This document shows positions 18,083 through 27,000 of a stretch of 64,000 nucleotides of DNA, piece by piece. The position numbers and the translations under genes are program-made. Source of the stretch: Microseira sp041929235 (GTDB lineage Bacteria > Cyanobacteriota > Cyanobacteriia > Cyanobacteriales > Aerosakkonemataceae). Below the pieces are notes generated by a model. The model was not told where the DNA came from. It was given only the letters and a program-made list of their open reading frames with translations, and made no database searches. Within the stretch, counting starts at the first letter, position 1. Every line of letters begins with the position of its first letter. Location of the stretch: positions 1 through 64,000 of the forward strand of contig NZ_JBHFNP010000310.1 in assembly GCF_041929235.1 (NCBI RefSeq). The letters run 5' to 3'.

Positions 18083-19447
18083 TTATCTATACCACCCACA
18101 ATGGTAACACCGCCATTTAAGTGCCTCTTTTTTAGGGAAATAAGCTTTGTTTTTGGGCAGTTGCAGAGGTTTCTCATGAAGATCGCGATAGCTTGTATGG
18201 CGTAAATCAGGAGCCAGGTGTATCCTCATCATCTCTGGGTCAATTGTAATCAGGTTGAGGTCAAAGAGCGTATGTAAATCTGCCCGAAGTAATATGCCAT
18301 TTGAGGGGTGATTATTTTCAGTTTCAATATAGGGGATAATGTGGGCAGCTTCTAGGGCTTCTTGGGCATCGCAACCAGTTATGGCACACCGATAGCTGTA
18401 AGCTTCAAGCAACCTTTGACGGAACTTAGATTGTCCTTGCCGCCGAGCAATAGATACAGTAATTCGCTCTTTAGCTTCTTTGATACTTTTTGGGCTGAAG
18501 TATTTTTCAGCATCAAGATACTCTTGGGCGAGAGCAAGATAGTCAAGGTTTTGCTCAACAGTATGGTTAATTTTGTTTGTTGATTTTTGGCCTTCATTTA
18601 CATAATCATCTTCAAAGTTAAAGTCTAAATTGATTAGGTCTAAATAATTACTTTTTTGGACTTTCATTGAATTGTTTTTTAAATTTTCCGAAACCATGTA
18701 TTTTTTGATGGCTAGAATCGGCTCGCTTTCAGTGGATAGTAATATTAAAATAAAAAGTTGCTTTAACTTGTTTACTATCAGATCTCTCAAATTTTCAGCA
18801 TTAATATCCAGAATATCCTTCGATTTGAGATGTACGGCAGCATAACCACCTGCTTGTTTAAGATTCTTCAGCCAATCCTTCAATGTCCAATTGGAATTGC
18901 AAATTTCATCCCAATAGCCATAAACCATATTGTTATCATCGAATTGCTCCATTATCGGCAAGATTTTTTCTTGATTATCTTGAATATTTTTGAGCATAAC
19001 ATTTTTTGATAATCCGTCTAAACCAATAACAAATACTTCAGAATAGATAGATACAAATAGGTCTGGATAATCAGAATCCCAACCAGACCAGCGCTTACCT
19101 TGTAGATAATCATTTAAATTCATAAAGTGAAACCTAAGCGAACATCCCATTAGATTGTCTTTTTCGTTAAAGCAATGATTAATTTCCCTGTCTTTCCAAC
19201 CTTCTATACTCAGATAATACGGACAGAAAGATCTCATTTTGAGCGATTGGGACTCGGCGATTTGAGCTACTTGTCTAACCACAGGTTTAAGAAGGCTCAA
19301 AAATGGCTCCGAAACGTGTTTTCGATACTCGTTTCGCAGCAAGCTATTTCGGTAGAAAGCGCTCGAATGATTGACTTGAGTAAGAATTTCAAAAGTTTTG
19401 GTTGAAAAAGGACAGTTAGTTTGTAAATTGTTAGATGCTGGAAACAT
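18083..19447 (-). CDS. HNH endonuclease with unrecognised N-terminal region
   Basis: This 454-aa protein ends in an HNH_2-type nuclease domain (about residues 345-410): YRCAITGCDAQEALEAAHIIPY, then HPSNGILLRADLHTLFDLNL, giving the AH, N and H metal-binding residues, followed by a CYHCGWYR tail. The first 330 residues are not recognised; they contain aromatic-rich segments (WSGWDSDYPDLFVSIYSEVF) and no membrane helices. The gene is clearly richer in A and T than its neighbours, suggesting transfer. It has no methylase partner nearby. A restriction or other defence role is plausible but inferred. Confidence 0.75.
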   Translation of the reverse strand: MFPASNNLQTNCPFSTKTFEILTQVNHSSAFYRNSLLRNEYRKHVSEPFLSLLKPVVRQVAQIAESQSLKMRSFCPYYLSIEGWKDREINHCFNEKDNLMGCSLRFHFMNLNDYLQGKRWSGWDSDYPDLFVSIYSEVFVIGLDGLSKNVMLKNIQDNQEKILPIMEQFDDNNMVYGYWDEICNSNWTLKDWLKNLKQAGGYAAVHLKSKDILDINAENLRDLIVNKLKQLFILILLSTESEPILAIKKYMVSENLKNNSMKVQKSNYLDLINLDFNFEDDYVNEGQKSTNKINHTVEQNLDYLALAQEYLDAEKYFSPKSIKEAKERITVSIARRQGQSKFRQRLLEAYSYRCAITGCDAQEALEAAHIIPYIETENNHPSNGILLRADLHTLFDLNLITIDPEMMRIHLAPDLRHTSYRDLHEKPLQLPKNKAYFPKKEALKWRCYHCGWYR

Positions 19448-19482
19448 TGGTTTTTTGAAAGGGTAAATTATCTAACAGAGTC

Positions 19483-20820
19483 TTAACGCTTTCTCACACT
19501 TGCATCGCCAATCTTCACCTGAATACAATTGACAACGCCGCCAATAGCTGCTAACAGTAACCATCCAAATGTATTCACGCGAAAATCAAATAAAGTCACA
19601 TCGACTGTATTAAACAAAATACAGCCCCCAAACGCAACTAAATAAGTAAAAAATATTAATTTACCTGTTTCTTGCCCAGAAAAATTATTTAGTAACAAGA
19701 CGCCTTTAGCGATAACCCAACCTACCAAACTACAAAATAGAATTGTTGCGGGAATTCCTGTTTCAGCGGTTAGCATTAAAAACAAATTGTGGGGATGACC
19801 GAGCCATAGATGCATTTTTTCTTCGTAAAGCGGGGTAAAATTACGCAATCCCCATCCCGTCCAGGGGCGCTGCTGAATCATCGAAGCCACAAACTGCCAC
19901 TGAGTGACGCGCATCAGTGCTACTGGTCTATTGGGAAACATATCGTCGGTGAGTCTTGCCCAAAAGAAAGCGGGTACAATTGCTCGCAACCATTGCCGTA
20001 TGGGGTCGGGGCCAAAGGCAGACCAGAGGATAGTGCTGGTAATTCCTGCTACTACGGTCACCAACCAACGCCAACCCAGGTAAAGCGCGAAGGCGAGAAT
20101 AGCCAAAGCAGCAATCCCCCAACCGTTGCGGGAGTTGGTGAGGATGAGAGCGATCGCATTCCCCACAACTGCAATACTTAAAAATAAACATCGGTAATTG
20201 GTAATTGGTAATTGGTAATTTTCTTTACCATTACCTATTACCGATGACCGATTACCAATTCCCAAATTTTCAATTAACAGTCCCAGTGCCAGAATGAAAG
20301 TGATGGTGAGATAGGCGGCGAAAATATTGGCGTACATGAAGACGGACGCCATTCTACCTGGGGGGTTACCATTGGGAGCGATCGCCGACCCTAAAATATT
20401 GGCTAATGACCCGGATACAGACCAATTTAAAAATAACTGTCCTAAACCAAGAATGACTATCGGCACGGAAGGTATAACCAAAATCCAAGCAATTCGCCGC
20501 AGTTGAAAAGGTGTTTGTATCAGTTCGCTAAATGCGACAAATAGCAGGAAAAATGGCAGAAAATTACCCAATCCCAAGAAAGCTTCTGATGGCTTAAAAG
20601 CAAGGGTTGATGTAATAACTAACCCCAAGCTGAAAATGGCGATTCCCCAGTTAAGGGGGCGTCGAATAATTGTATTGAATTGCTGCCCAAGAGTCAGCAG
20701 AATAACCGCGACGAGTGGCAATGCTGCCAAAGCGGGCATGATGGGGAATAATAGCAGCCCAATTTGAGCGAAATTCCAGCAAAGATTTTGAATTTGGGAT
20801 TTTGGATGGTAATTGGTCAT
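19483..20820 (-). CDS. O-antigen-ligase-like membrane protein
   Basis: This 445-aa protein has about ten membrane helices and the Wzy/WaaL-type loop, with NSRNGWGIAALAIL near residue 227 and WTGWGLRNFTPLYEEKMHLWLGHPHNLFL near 315-345. Such enzymes join polysaccharide to lipid carriers outside the membrane; the cyanobacterial IctB-like branch is related. ATG 20820 lies in heptameric repeats, so the N-terminus MTNYHPKSQ is partly repeat-derived. A second repeat-derived stretch (about residues 187-211) sits in a loop between helices. Substrate is unknown. Confidence 0.8.
   Translation of the reverse strand: MTNYHPKSQIQNLCWNFAQIGLLLFPIMPALAALPLVAVILLTLGQQFNTIIRRPLNWGIAIFSLGLVITSTLAFKPSEAFLGLGNFLPFFLLFVAFSELIQTPFQLRRIAWILVIPSVPIVILGLGQLFLNWSVSGSLANILGSAIAPNGNPPGRMASVFMYANIFAAYLTITFILALGLLIENLGIGNRSSVIGNGKENYQLPITNYRCLFLSIAVVGNAIALILTNSRNGWGIAALAILAFALYLGWRWLVTVVAGITSTILWSAFGPDPIRQWLRAIVPAFFWARLTDDMFPNRPVALMRVTQWQFVASMIQQRPWTGWGLRNFTPLYEEKMHLWLGHPHNLFLMLTAETGIPATILFCSLVGWVIAKGVLLLNNFSGQETGKLIFFTYLVAFGGCILFNTVDVTLFDFRVNTFGWLLLAAIGGVVNCIQVKIGDASVRKR
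20190..20261. repeat. Heptamer repeats inside the O-antigen-ligase-like gene
   Basis: TAATTGG units followed by inverted TTACC/ATTACCG units lie within the gene, encoding SVIGNGKENYQLPITNYR in a hydrophilic loop. The reading frame is kept. Confidence 0.85.
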
Positions 20821-20891
20821 TGGTAATTGGTCATTGGTAATTGAATTTTCCCATTACCGATTACCGATTACCGATTACCCAATCTAAAATT

Positions 20892-21755
20892 TTATGCGGG
20901 TTCCCAGCAGTATTCGTCTGAACGGGTGAGGCGAATTTGAGCCAGGGCAAAGATGGTGGGGATAATGCGGGCATAGTTGGTAGAAATGGCGCGCCAACCG
21001 AGGTCGGCAAAAAACCAAGCCCACAGCATCGGCCCTAAAAAGGAGAATACACCCCGGACAGCACTGTATCGCGCCGCACTCACAGCCATTCCCTGTTGAG
21101 CGCTTTTGACTAGCATATAGCTTTGTACCTTGGTTGCTACTGCCGTACTGCCAGAAACAACGGCTTCCTTAGCGAGTTGATAGGTAGCAAAGTGGATGGC
21201 AAACTGACGGGCAATTTGTTTAAGCAGCATTGGTTGGATTACGGAAGTGACTGCCAAGGCGCTACCACCTTTAAGCAACCAACCCAAGGGATCGCGCTGT
21301 ACGGACAGGGGCAGGGGTTGAGAAAGCTTGGACTCGGAGAGACTTTGTACAATTCGCTGCTTCAACTCATTTTGCTCCGATGGGGGTAATTGTTTCGATG
21401 CCCGTTTCAGCAGGTTGAGAAATATCTCTGCTTCGATATCGGTGGTGGAAAGCTTGTGGGAGTATGGAATTTTCAGATAGCGACAGACTTGAATCAACGT
21501 TTGCCGATAAGTTACCTGATGGGTGCGCCCTTGCAATACCGTTAACCCATCGGCAGCCAAGAACCGAAAGCGCTGTTCGATCGTATCTAACCACGCTTGG
21601 CGATCCTGGCTTTGCACTTCTATCGGTTCGGGTGTGCCAACGTAGTCTAGGGGATTGAACCGGCGACAGAACAGAATAGCGGTCAGCTGCTGCAATTCTT
21701 CTTCTGTTGCCAACTCCAGCACTGCTCTTAACTCATCCAAAGTCAAATCCTCCAA
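20892..21755 (-). CDS. YaaW-like (UPF0174) protein, 5' end uncertain
   Basis: This protein of up to 287 aa has the cyanobacterial YaaW-like layout: an N-terminal region with DELRAVLELATEEELQQLT and RRFNPLDYV, then a C-terminal half of hydrophobic helices (residues 160-270). Function is unknown. The start is unclear: TTG 21755 gives MEDLTLDEL, upstream in-frame codons reach a stop near 21785 without ATG, and an IS remnant begins there. The native start may therefore have been altered by that insertion. The product is probably still near full length. Confidence 0.7.
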   Translation of the reverse strand: MEDLTLDELRAVLELATEEELQQLTAILFCRRFNPLDYVGTPEPIEVQSQDRQAWLDTIEQRFRFLAADGLTVLQGRTHQVTYRQTLIQVCRYLKIPYSHKLSTTDIEAEIFLNLLKRASKQLPPSEQNELKQRIVQSLSESKLSQPLPLSVQRDPLGWLLKGGSALAVTSVIQPMLLKQIARQFAIHFATYQLAKEAVVSGSTAVATKVQSYMLVKSAQQGMAVSAARYSAVRGVFSFLGPMLWAWFFADLGWRAISTNYARIIPTIFALAQIRLTRSDEYCWEPA

Positions 21756-21784
21756 GACCCCAGATTCTTGCTGTTCTTTATTCT

Positions 21785-22303
21785 ACTGCTATGGTGAGGG
21801 AGTAAGCTTACCCCCTGCTGAAGCACGGGGGCATTCGCAATGGCTCCAGAGCAGAGATTTTCAGTAGCCCTAAGAAACTAGCGATGTTGGAGAAGTTCTT
21901 CCCAAGCATACTAGCCCCTTGAACCTCCAGGCTGGCATGACGAGACACCAACTACTTGATGTTGCTTCCATAACCGAGATACCCCGGACAGCCCCATGGC
22001 TACGGTTTGCGTATCTATCTCCGATACTTGCTGACTGCGAGACCTTTTCTGCGTAGCAACCGAGCGTGCCTTTCGCTATTTCAGCATCTAATCAATGTAC
22101 CGATTTTGTAGGCAAAATGTCAAGAGAACAGTTGCATATTCGAGTTAGTCAGTCAGAGTATGAAAAGCTTGAACGTTATTGAAAAAAAACAGGAGGTCTA
22201 AATCAGACGTTATTCGAGAGTTCATTCGTTCTTTGGCTGACAGCGAATAAATTCCCATAGCAAAGTGTTTCATCCCCCGGATAAATCGCGGGGGATGAAA
22301 CAC
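21785..22303 (+). mobile_element. Remnant IS200/IS605-like element without tnpB
   Basis: The block has a C-rich/G-rich hairpin on the left (TACCCCCTGC with GCACGGGGG near 21805-21830), a long structured gene-less part (21840-22110), a decayed ribbon-helix-helix gene, and a right-end hairpin GTGTTTCATCCCCCG / CGGGGGATGAAACAC at 22265-22303. It looks like an internal deletion derivative. Identification rests on this layout, not on a transposase. Confidence 0.5.
22117..22250 (+). pseudogene. Ribbon-helix-helix (CopG/Arc-like) remnant
   Basis: ATG 22117 starts MSREQLHIRVSQSEYEKLERY, then TGA interrupts at 22180. After a one-base shift near 22200 the frame resumes as SDVIREFIRSLADSE with a stop at 22248-22250. 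Together this is a complete ribbon-helix-helix domain of about 44 residues. Such small regulators often accompany tnpB in cyanobacterial IS elements. It is non-functional as read. Confidence 0.7.
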
Positions 22304-22326
22304 TCCCGGAGATTAGTGGTGATCCC

Positions 22327-22367
22327 AAAAAATAAACTCGTTCTTTTGCCGAGCAAAGGAACGAGTT
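22327..22367 (-). terminator. Rho-independent terminator of mscS-type gene
   Basis: Arms AACTCGTTCTTTTGC (22335-22349) and GCAAAGGAACGAGTT (22353-22367) pair with one wobble. On the minus strand the stem is followed by TATTTTTT, 60 bases after the channel gene's stop. Confidence 0.75.
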
Positions 22368-22426
22368 GCGGGAGAAATTTGTCTCCCAAGATAGAGGCAC
22401 AGAAGTATGATGCCAGAAGTTGGTTT

Positions 22427-24064
22427 TTAGCTATTGTAAATGTAAGCTTGTCTTAACCGCCGCACCATCTCTCTACGCACTTCATTATTGACGCGGTAGC
22501 CCCGCTCCCAGTGTTCTAACCTGATATTGTCAACGTAGAACTTGACGGTAAATTGCATCTCAGATCCTGCAATATTGTTCAGGCGAATTTTTGGATCTTT
22601 CCAGATGGTTTGGGACTCTTTGAAGTTTTCGTTCATCCACTCCACAAACTTACTCGTATAATCATCCAACCTGGTTTCCTGCCCACCAGGGTTGGATATT
22701 ATCTGATATAGTTTGTTCATTTTGGTCTTAAGTATTTCAATCTTTTGTTCCCATTCTTCGGGTAATATCGTCTGGTCTTCCAACACGAGATCGGGGTCTT
22801 TTAACCAAATTTGATACCAATTTCTGATTAAGCCTATCAGGCTATCTTTCAAGGCTGGTTCCTTTTCTTCATCAACTCTTGTTCGCTGTTTTCTCCCCTT
22901 GCGTTCTGCGCTCGCACGCAACCCAACCAACTTCAAAATTTCTAGGTAATTTGTTTGAATTCTTCTGATTTCCTCTGATTCTAATCCTCCTTTTTCTAAA
23001 ATCTTAATCTTACCAATCATATTCTCAAACGCTTCTTCAATTTTTTGGAGTTGGTTGTTGACATCTTTTTCGGCTAAAATCCGCTGGCTTGCGACTTCTT
23101 GCTTTGAGATATTTCTCGGTTGAGCTTCATTCCATTCATAATATTTGTCGATGTATAACAGCTTTTCATCTATATTACCCAAGATGTCTGGATGTCCGAG
23201 AACAATTTCTCTCAAGATTGTGGTTGCTGTTATAGGATCTGCATCAACTCTGACTCCGATATTAATTGAATAAGCATAGTGAGGGGTAGGACGGCTGAGA
23301 TTAATGATGTCTTGACCGCCAAAAGAGGAATTGGGTGTATAAACCTCGCAATGGGTATCGATTAGGTACAATTTTGTCACTCGGATGCCGACATTTTTAA
23401 TCACAGCCATTGACCCGTTTAAGGAAATGACATCTCCGAATTTAAATGGAGTATCGACCAATAAGACCAATCCGCCGAAAAAGTCGCTTAAAATCTTCTG
23501 TACCGATAAACCAATTACAACGCTAATGCTGCCAACTGCTAACCCAATTCCGGTTAAATTTACTCCCAGGGTTTGTAAGAAAATCGATACCCCTATCAGG
23601 TAAGTTAAAAACGGGATAGCTCGTTCTAAAATTGGTACCAATACATCGTCCCAAACCGCTTCTGTTTTCCTGGCTTTCTCTTTCAAGTAGGAGATAACGA
23701 CTTGAGTAAATAGTTGGGCAATCCAGTGAGTAACAGCCAAAACCAGCAAGGCGTCTAATACTTTCTGAATTCCATCAATGATTGGTCCCGTATTTAATTC
23801 GTTAAATGAAAATTTTAGGCTCAACATTAAGAAAATCGCTAGAACTGGAAGCCGCGAAACGTTTAGACTGACTAGGGCTGCATCGCTTTCCATCTGGCGA
23901 AATACGCTTCGCAGCAATGCGAAGATCACTAGGTCTAGCATTATTGCTACCAATGCAGCGATGACTAAAGTAATGAAGAAACTGACAACTTCCGCTGAAG
24001 GGACCAGTAAGAATCCTAGCAGAATAGGTTGAAAGGCGAAGATAGCAATCATTTGTGTCTCCAT
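22427..24064 (-). CDS. MscS-family mechanosensitive channel
   Basis: This 545-aa membrane protein has four to five helices in the first 200 residues, the last being the pore helix (GIGLAVGSISVVIGLSVQKILSDFFGG, near 175-200). The MscS beta domain follows with DTPFKFGDVISLNG, and the conserved YTPNSSFGGQDIINLSRP segment. A long coiled-coil-like insertion (about residues 325-460) separates this from the C-terminal VRREMVRRLRQAY end, which is longer than in small-conductance MscS. It should release osmolytes on hypo-osmotic shock. ATG 24064 is the first start of the frame. Confidence 0.9.
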   Translation of the reverse strand: METQMIAIFAFQPILLGFLLVPSAEVVSFFITLVIAALVAIMLDLVIFALLRSVFRQMESDAALVSLNVSRLPVLAIFLMLSLKFSFNELNTGPIIDGIQKVLDALLVLAVTHWIAQLFTQVVISYLKEKARKTEAVWDDVLVPILERAIPFLTYLIGVSIFLQTLGVNLTGIGLAVGSISVVIGLSVQKILSDFFGGLVLLVDTPFKFGDVISLNGSMAVIKNVGIRVTKLYLIDTHCEVYTPNSSFGGQDIINLSRPTPHYAYSINIGVRVDADPITATTILREIVLGHPDILGNIDEKLLYIDKYYEWNEAQPRNISKQEVASQRILAEKDVNNQLQKIEEAFENMIGKIKILEKGGLESEEIRRIQTNYLEILKLVGLRASAERKGRKQRTRVDEEKEPALKDSLIGLIRNWYQIWLKDPDLVLEDQTILPEEWEQKIEILKTKMNKLYQIISNPGGQETRLDDYTSKFVEWMNENFKESQTIWKDPKIRLNNIAGSEMQFTVKFYVDNIRLEHWERGYRVNNEVRREMVRRLRQAYIYNS

Positions 24065-24456
24065 ATAGCAACCAATAAACTGGCAACAAAAGTTTTATGC
24101 TTGGTTACTTCAAGCATTTTCCTTTGCTGTGAGTTAAAGTTGAGAGCAGAATCCTCCCAGGGTTTGATTTACAGAGTATTAGTGACAAAAATCTTTGTCA
24201 ACTAACACATCTGGATTGAAATATTTTCTATCCCAGGGTATATCTTACGAAATTATACCATACAGGGAGACGTGACTTTATAGCGGTTTGTTACAAGATG
24301 GAATACAGTAGGGGCGGGTGTATAGATATTGTGCTGGCGAAGCATAAATCTGGATAAACCCGCCCCTATAAAAGGTATATTCAACCAACTTGCTTTGCCG
24401 TTATCTGAGTAATTATACTGTGGATATCATTGAAGACATATCCGCCAGTTGGGGCG
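24065..24456. other. Gene-less stretch with a hairpin repeat
   Basis: No gene is visible. At 24309-24319 and 24358-24368 the arms TAGGGGCGGGT and ACCCGCCCCTA form a hairpin element of the kind scattered elsewhere in this genome. Confidence 0.6.
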
Positions 24457-24762
24457 ATGGCTATGTCTGACACCCAAATAACACAATTGCTGGGAAATAT
24501 TAAAGCACAGCAACCCAGAGTTATGGTTCTTGAAATCTATCGATTAACAGCTGATGATTCAGGAAAAAATAGCGCTGATGCCTAGGCAAAAGTATTAGAC
24601 AAATCGGCGGATAACGGAGGTTTTTAGCTCGATACCGAGCAGCCGCCCGCAGGAGAAAAGATGCTGGAAAATTTGTTAAAATCATCCCAAACCAACCGGG
24701 ATTATGAGCCTAACCTTGACAAGGATGCCAAAATCAATTAGCTTATACGAGAAAAGATTTGA
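24457..24762 (+). pseudogene. Small gene with three in-frame TAG codons
   Basis: From ATG 24457 (MAMSDTQITQLLGNIKAQQP) a frame of 101 codons runs to TGA 24760, with TAG at 24583-24585, 24625-24627 and 24739-24741 and no frameshift. The translated segments look protein-like (VMVLEIYRLTADDSG, AKVLDKSADNGGF, MLENLLKSSQTNRDYEP). Relatives probably had Trp or Gln at the stops, since TGG or CAG becomes TAG by one transition. The frame has no TGG codon. It ends eight bases before the AIM24 gene and may have been co-transcribed with it. Family not recognised. Confidence 0.55.
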
Positions 24763-24770
24763 AAATAATT

Positions 24771-25499
24771 ATGCAACAGGAAGTCAAGATTTTGTCACCC
24801 ACAGATATTTGGTATATCCAAAATGGCATCAATAAAGAAACGAACCAATTGTATCATCCAACCAAAAATATTCCCTTGATTCAGCAAGTAGAAATTAAGC
24901 TGAATAATTCGGGGGTTATCTTACAAAAAGGAACGTTGCATAGGTGCGTCGGTAAAATAAATTACGGCATTTATAAAACCGATAGTCGTTTGCGAGATAT
25001 ATGGGTTTCCTTGACCACAGAGATGGAGTATAACGCCCCAGTTTATAAAGGAACGGGAACCGTCCACCTCGAACCTAGACAAAAAGGCAATTTTCTGAAT
25101 TATACGCCAATTGAACTGTCAGAATCGGAGCAATGGGAGTTTGATGACGGAGTATTTCAATTTTGTTCTGACAACGTAGTAATCGGGGCAAAAAAATTAA
25201 AATACAGACAAATGATGGGTTCTACTGATGGTCGGTGGAGGGTTGCTATTAAAGCTTTACCCGGTCAAATTGCTAAAGTTGTAACGGGTACGCTTGCCCC
25301 TGGCAAAGTGATTGAAATAACCAGAGGGGAAGTTGTAATTGCCGACTATGACCTAGTCAAAGGATTTACAAACGGGATTGTAGAAGATTACCGCAAATTA
25401 GGACATTTTGGTAAAGGCGGCGGTGAGGGTTATGTTTGGGTTTATGAGGGTGAAGGTAAATTATTGGTATCTGAAAATGATGGAATGGGTTTGGGGTGA
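24771..25499 (+). CDS. AIM24 family protein
   Basis: This 242-aa protein belongs to the AIM24/TIGR00266 group of beta-rich proteins found in bacteria and mitochondria. ATG 24771 gives MQQEVKILSPTDIWYIQ. Segments such as GTVHLEPRQKGNFLNY, ELSESEQWEFDDGVFQFCSDNV and the glycine-rich GKGGGEGYVWVYEGEGKLLV agree with the fold. No signal peptide is present. Its biochemical role is not established. It is complete and follows a decayed small gene. Confidence 0.75.
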   Translation: MQQEVKILSPTDIWYIQNGINKETNQLYHPTKNIPLIQQVEIKLNNSGVILQKGTLHRCVGKINYGIYKTDSRLRDIWVSLTTEMEYNAPVYKGTGTVHLEPRQKGNFLNYTPIELSESEQWEFDDGVFQFCSDNVVIGAKKLKYRQMMGSTDGRWRVAIKALPGQIAKVVTGTLAPGKVIEITRGEVVIADYDLVKGFTNGIVEDYRKLGHFGKGGGEGYVWVYEGEGKLLVSENDGMGLG

Positions 25500-25523
25500 C
25501 AGACAGAGTTACTGGTGTGTAGG

Positions 25524-25687
25524 TAGTAACTCAAGTTGCTAGTTATCTCAAACGCGCGGCTAATGGCTAATGGCTAATGGATCGATCAGGAAAAATGCTG
25601 ACGAAGCTCTCTCGGAATTAGCAATTAGCAATTAACAATTAGCAATTAGCAACGCCCAATGTTTATAACTAGCAACTTACGTTAGTA
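25524..25687. repeat. MITE-like inverted-repeat element, copy 1
   Basis: Left arm TAGTAACTCAAGTTGCTAGT (25524) pairs with the right arm ACTAGCAACTTACGTTAGTA ending at 25687. The interior has GGCTAAT heptamers followed by inverted AATTAGC heptamers, so the whole 164 bases can fold. A second copy is at 39576-39719. Confidence 0.8.
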
Positions 25688-25720
25688 GTCAATCTTACCC
25701 AATACCCACTACCCTCGCCC

Positions 25721-25753
25721 AGAAACCCGGTTTTTTGGCAAAACCGGGTTTCT
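25721..25753. repeat. AGAAACCCGG hairpin upstream of flavoprotein gene
   Basis: Arms AGAAACCCGGTTTT and AAAACCGGGTTTCT form a perfect hairpin around a short GGC loop region, 40 bases before ATG 25793. Confidence 0.75.
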
Positions 25754-25792
25754 TGCACCCCTCAAATTTAATCGCAGGAGACTACAAAATTA

Positions 25793-26812
25793 ATGTTTGA
25801 TGTTGCTGTAATTGGTGCTGGAATTGCTGGTTTGACTTGCGCTCAACAATTGCATCAAGCTGGATATAATACCGTCGTGGTAGATAAGTCCCGTGGTGTT
25901 GGCGGAAGGGCGGCGACGCGGCGGGTAAATGGTATTCGCGCGGATCATGGGTTGCGCTATCTGGAAGCTAATGGTGAGAGGGTGGAGGAGTTAATTGAGG
26001 TATTGCTCTCGCGCAATATCCTTCAACTTTGGTACGAGTCAGAAGCCAAAATTTCCCAGTATGTAGCGCCAGATGGGATGAGTGCGATCGCTAAATTTCT
26101 CGCCACTAATTTGAACGTTAAATTAAATCGCCGCGTCGAGTCAATTACCCTCAACACCGATAACATTTGGCATCTCACCTTTGCAGCAACAACCGAAACA
26201 TTAACAGCGTCATCAGTCGTTGTCGCAATTCCCGCCCCGCAAGCTTTAATCTTACTCGAACCTTTAGCCGAAACAATTTTACCGGCGACATTTTTAGATA
26301 GCTTGCGTGGGGTTGAATTTGACCCTTGTTTGACTGCGATCGCTAGCTATTCAACGCCTTTCAATTTAACCTGGAAAGATATCTCTTTTCCCCCTAATTC
26401 TGACTTATTCTGGATAGGTTTAGATAGCAGCAAGCGCATCAATTCTCCAGCAACCGTATTGGTGTTTCACAGCAGCGCCGATTTCGCCCGCGCTAACTTA
26501 GAAGCACCAGATTTAAACTTAATCGGACAACATTTATTATCCAGCGCCGCCGCCGAATTAACACTTCCCTGGATAGATGCACCAGACTGGTTCCAAGTCC
26601 ACCGATGGCGCTATGCTTTTCCCAGTAGTCCCTTATCGGAAATCTGCTTAGATTCTCAGTTACCGCAGCCTTTAATTTTTTGTGGGGATTGGTGTGGTGG
26701 TAATCTAGTAGAAAGTGCTTTAGTTTCTGGTATGGCAGCCGCGTCTGGAATTAATCGATATCTTAAACAACTACCGCTTCCCGGTAATAATTTTTTGCAT
26801 AATCTTGGATAG
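25793..26812 (+). CDS. FAD-dependent amine-oxidase/renalase-like protein
   Basis: This 339-aa flavoprotein starts with a Rossmann FAD motif VAVIGAGIAGLTCAQQLHQAG, followed by the acidic VVVDKSRGVGGRAATRR, the signature of the NAD(P)/FAD-binding amine-oxidase (renalase-like) group. The C-terminal GDWCGGNLVESALVSGMAAA binds FAD. It is complete and soluble. Substrate is not known. ATG 25793 follows AGGAGAC at a suitable distance. It stands alone between repeat hairpins. Confidence 0.88.
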   Translation: MFDVAVIGAGIAGLTCAQQLHQAGYNTVVVDKSRGVGGRAATRRVNGIRADHGLRYLEANGERVEELIEVLLSRNILQLWYESEAKISQYVAPDGMSAIAKFLATNLNVKLNRRVESITLNTDNIWHLTFAATTETLTASSVVVAIPAPQALILLEPLAETILPATFLDSLRGVEFDPCLTAIASYSTPFNLTWKDISFPPNSDLFWIGLDSSKRINSPATVLVFHSSADFARANLEAPDLNLIGQHLLSSAAAELTLPWIDAPDWFQVHRWRYAFPSSPLSEICLDSQLPQPLIFCGDWCGGNLVESALVSGMAAASGINRYLKQLPLPGNNFLHNLG

Positions 26813-27000
26813 CTTCAATTCAAAGGCAGGACTGACGCGCTTGCTTCCCGGTTTCTCCGAAAAAGAAACCGGGTTTCTGGCAACGGGTTACAGCCATGTG
26901 TAAAATTAATCATCATTTAACTTTCTGGCGCGCCCCGCTGCCAATTTTTTAGATATTATTTTAGAATAAAATCCTGAAACTCCTGTTGTGGTGGAGCGAG

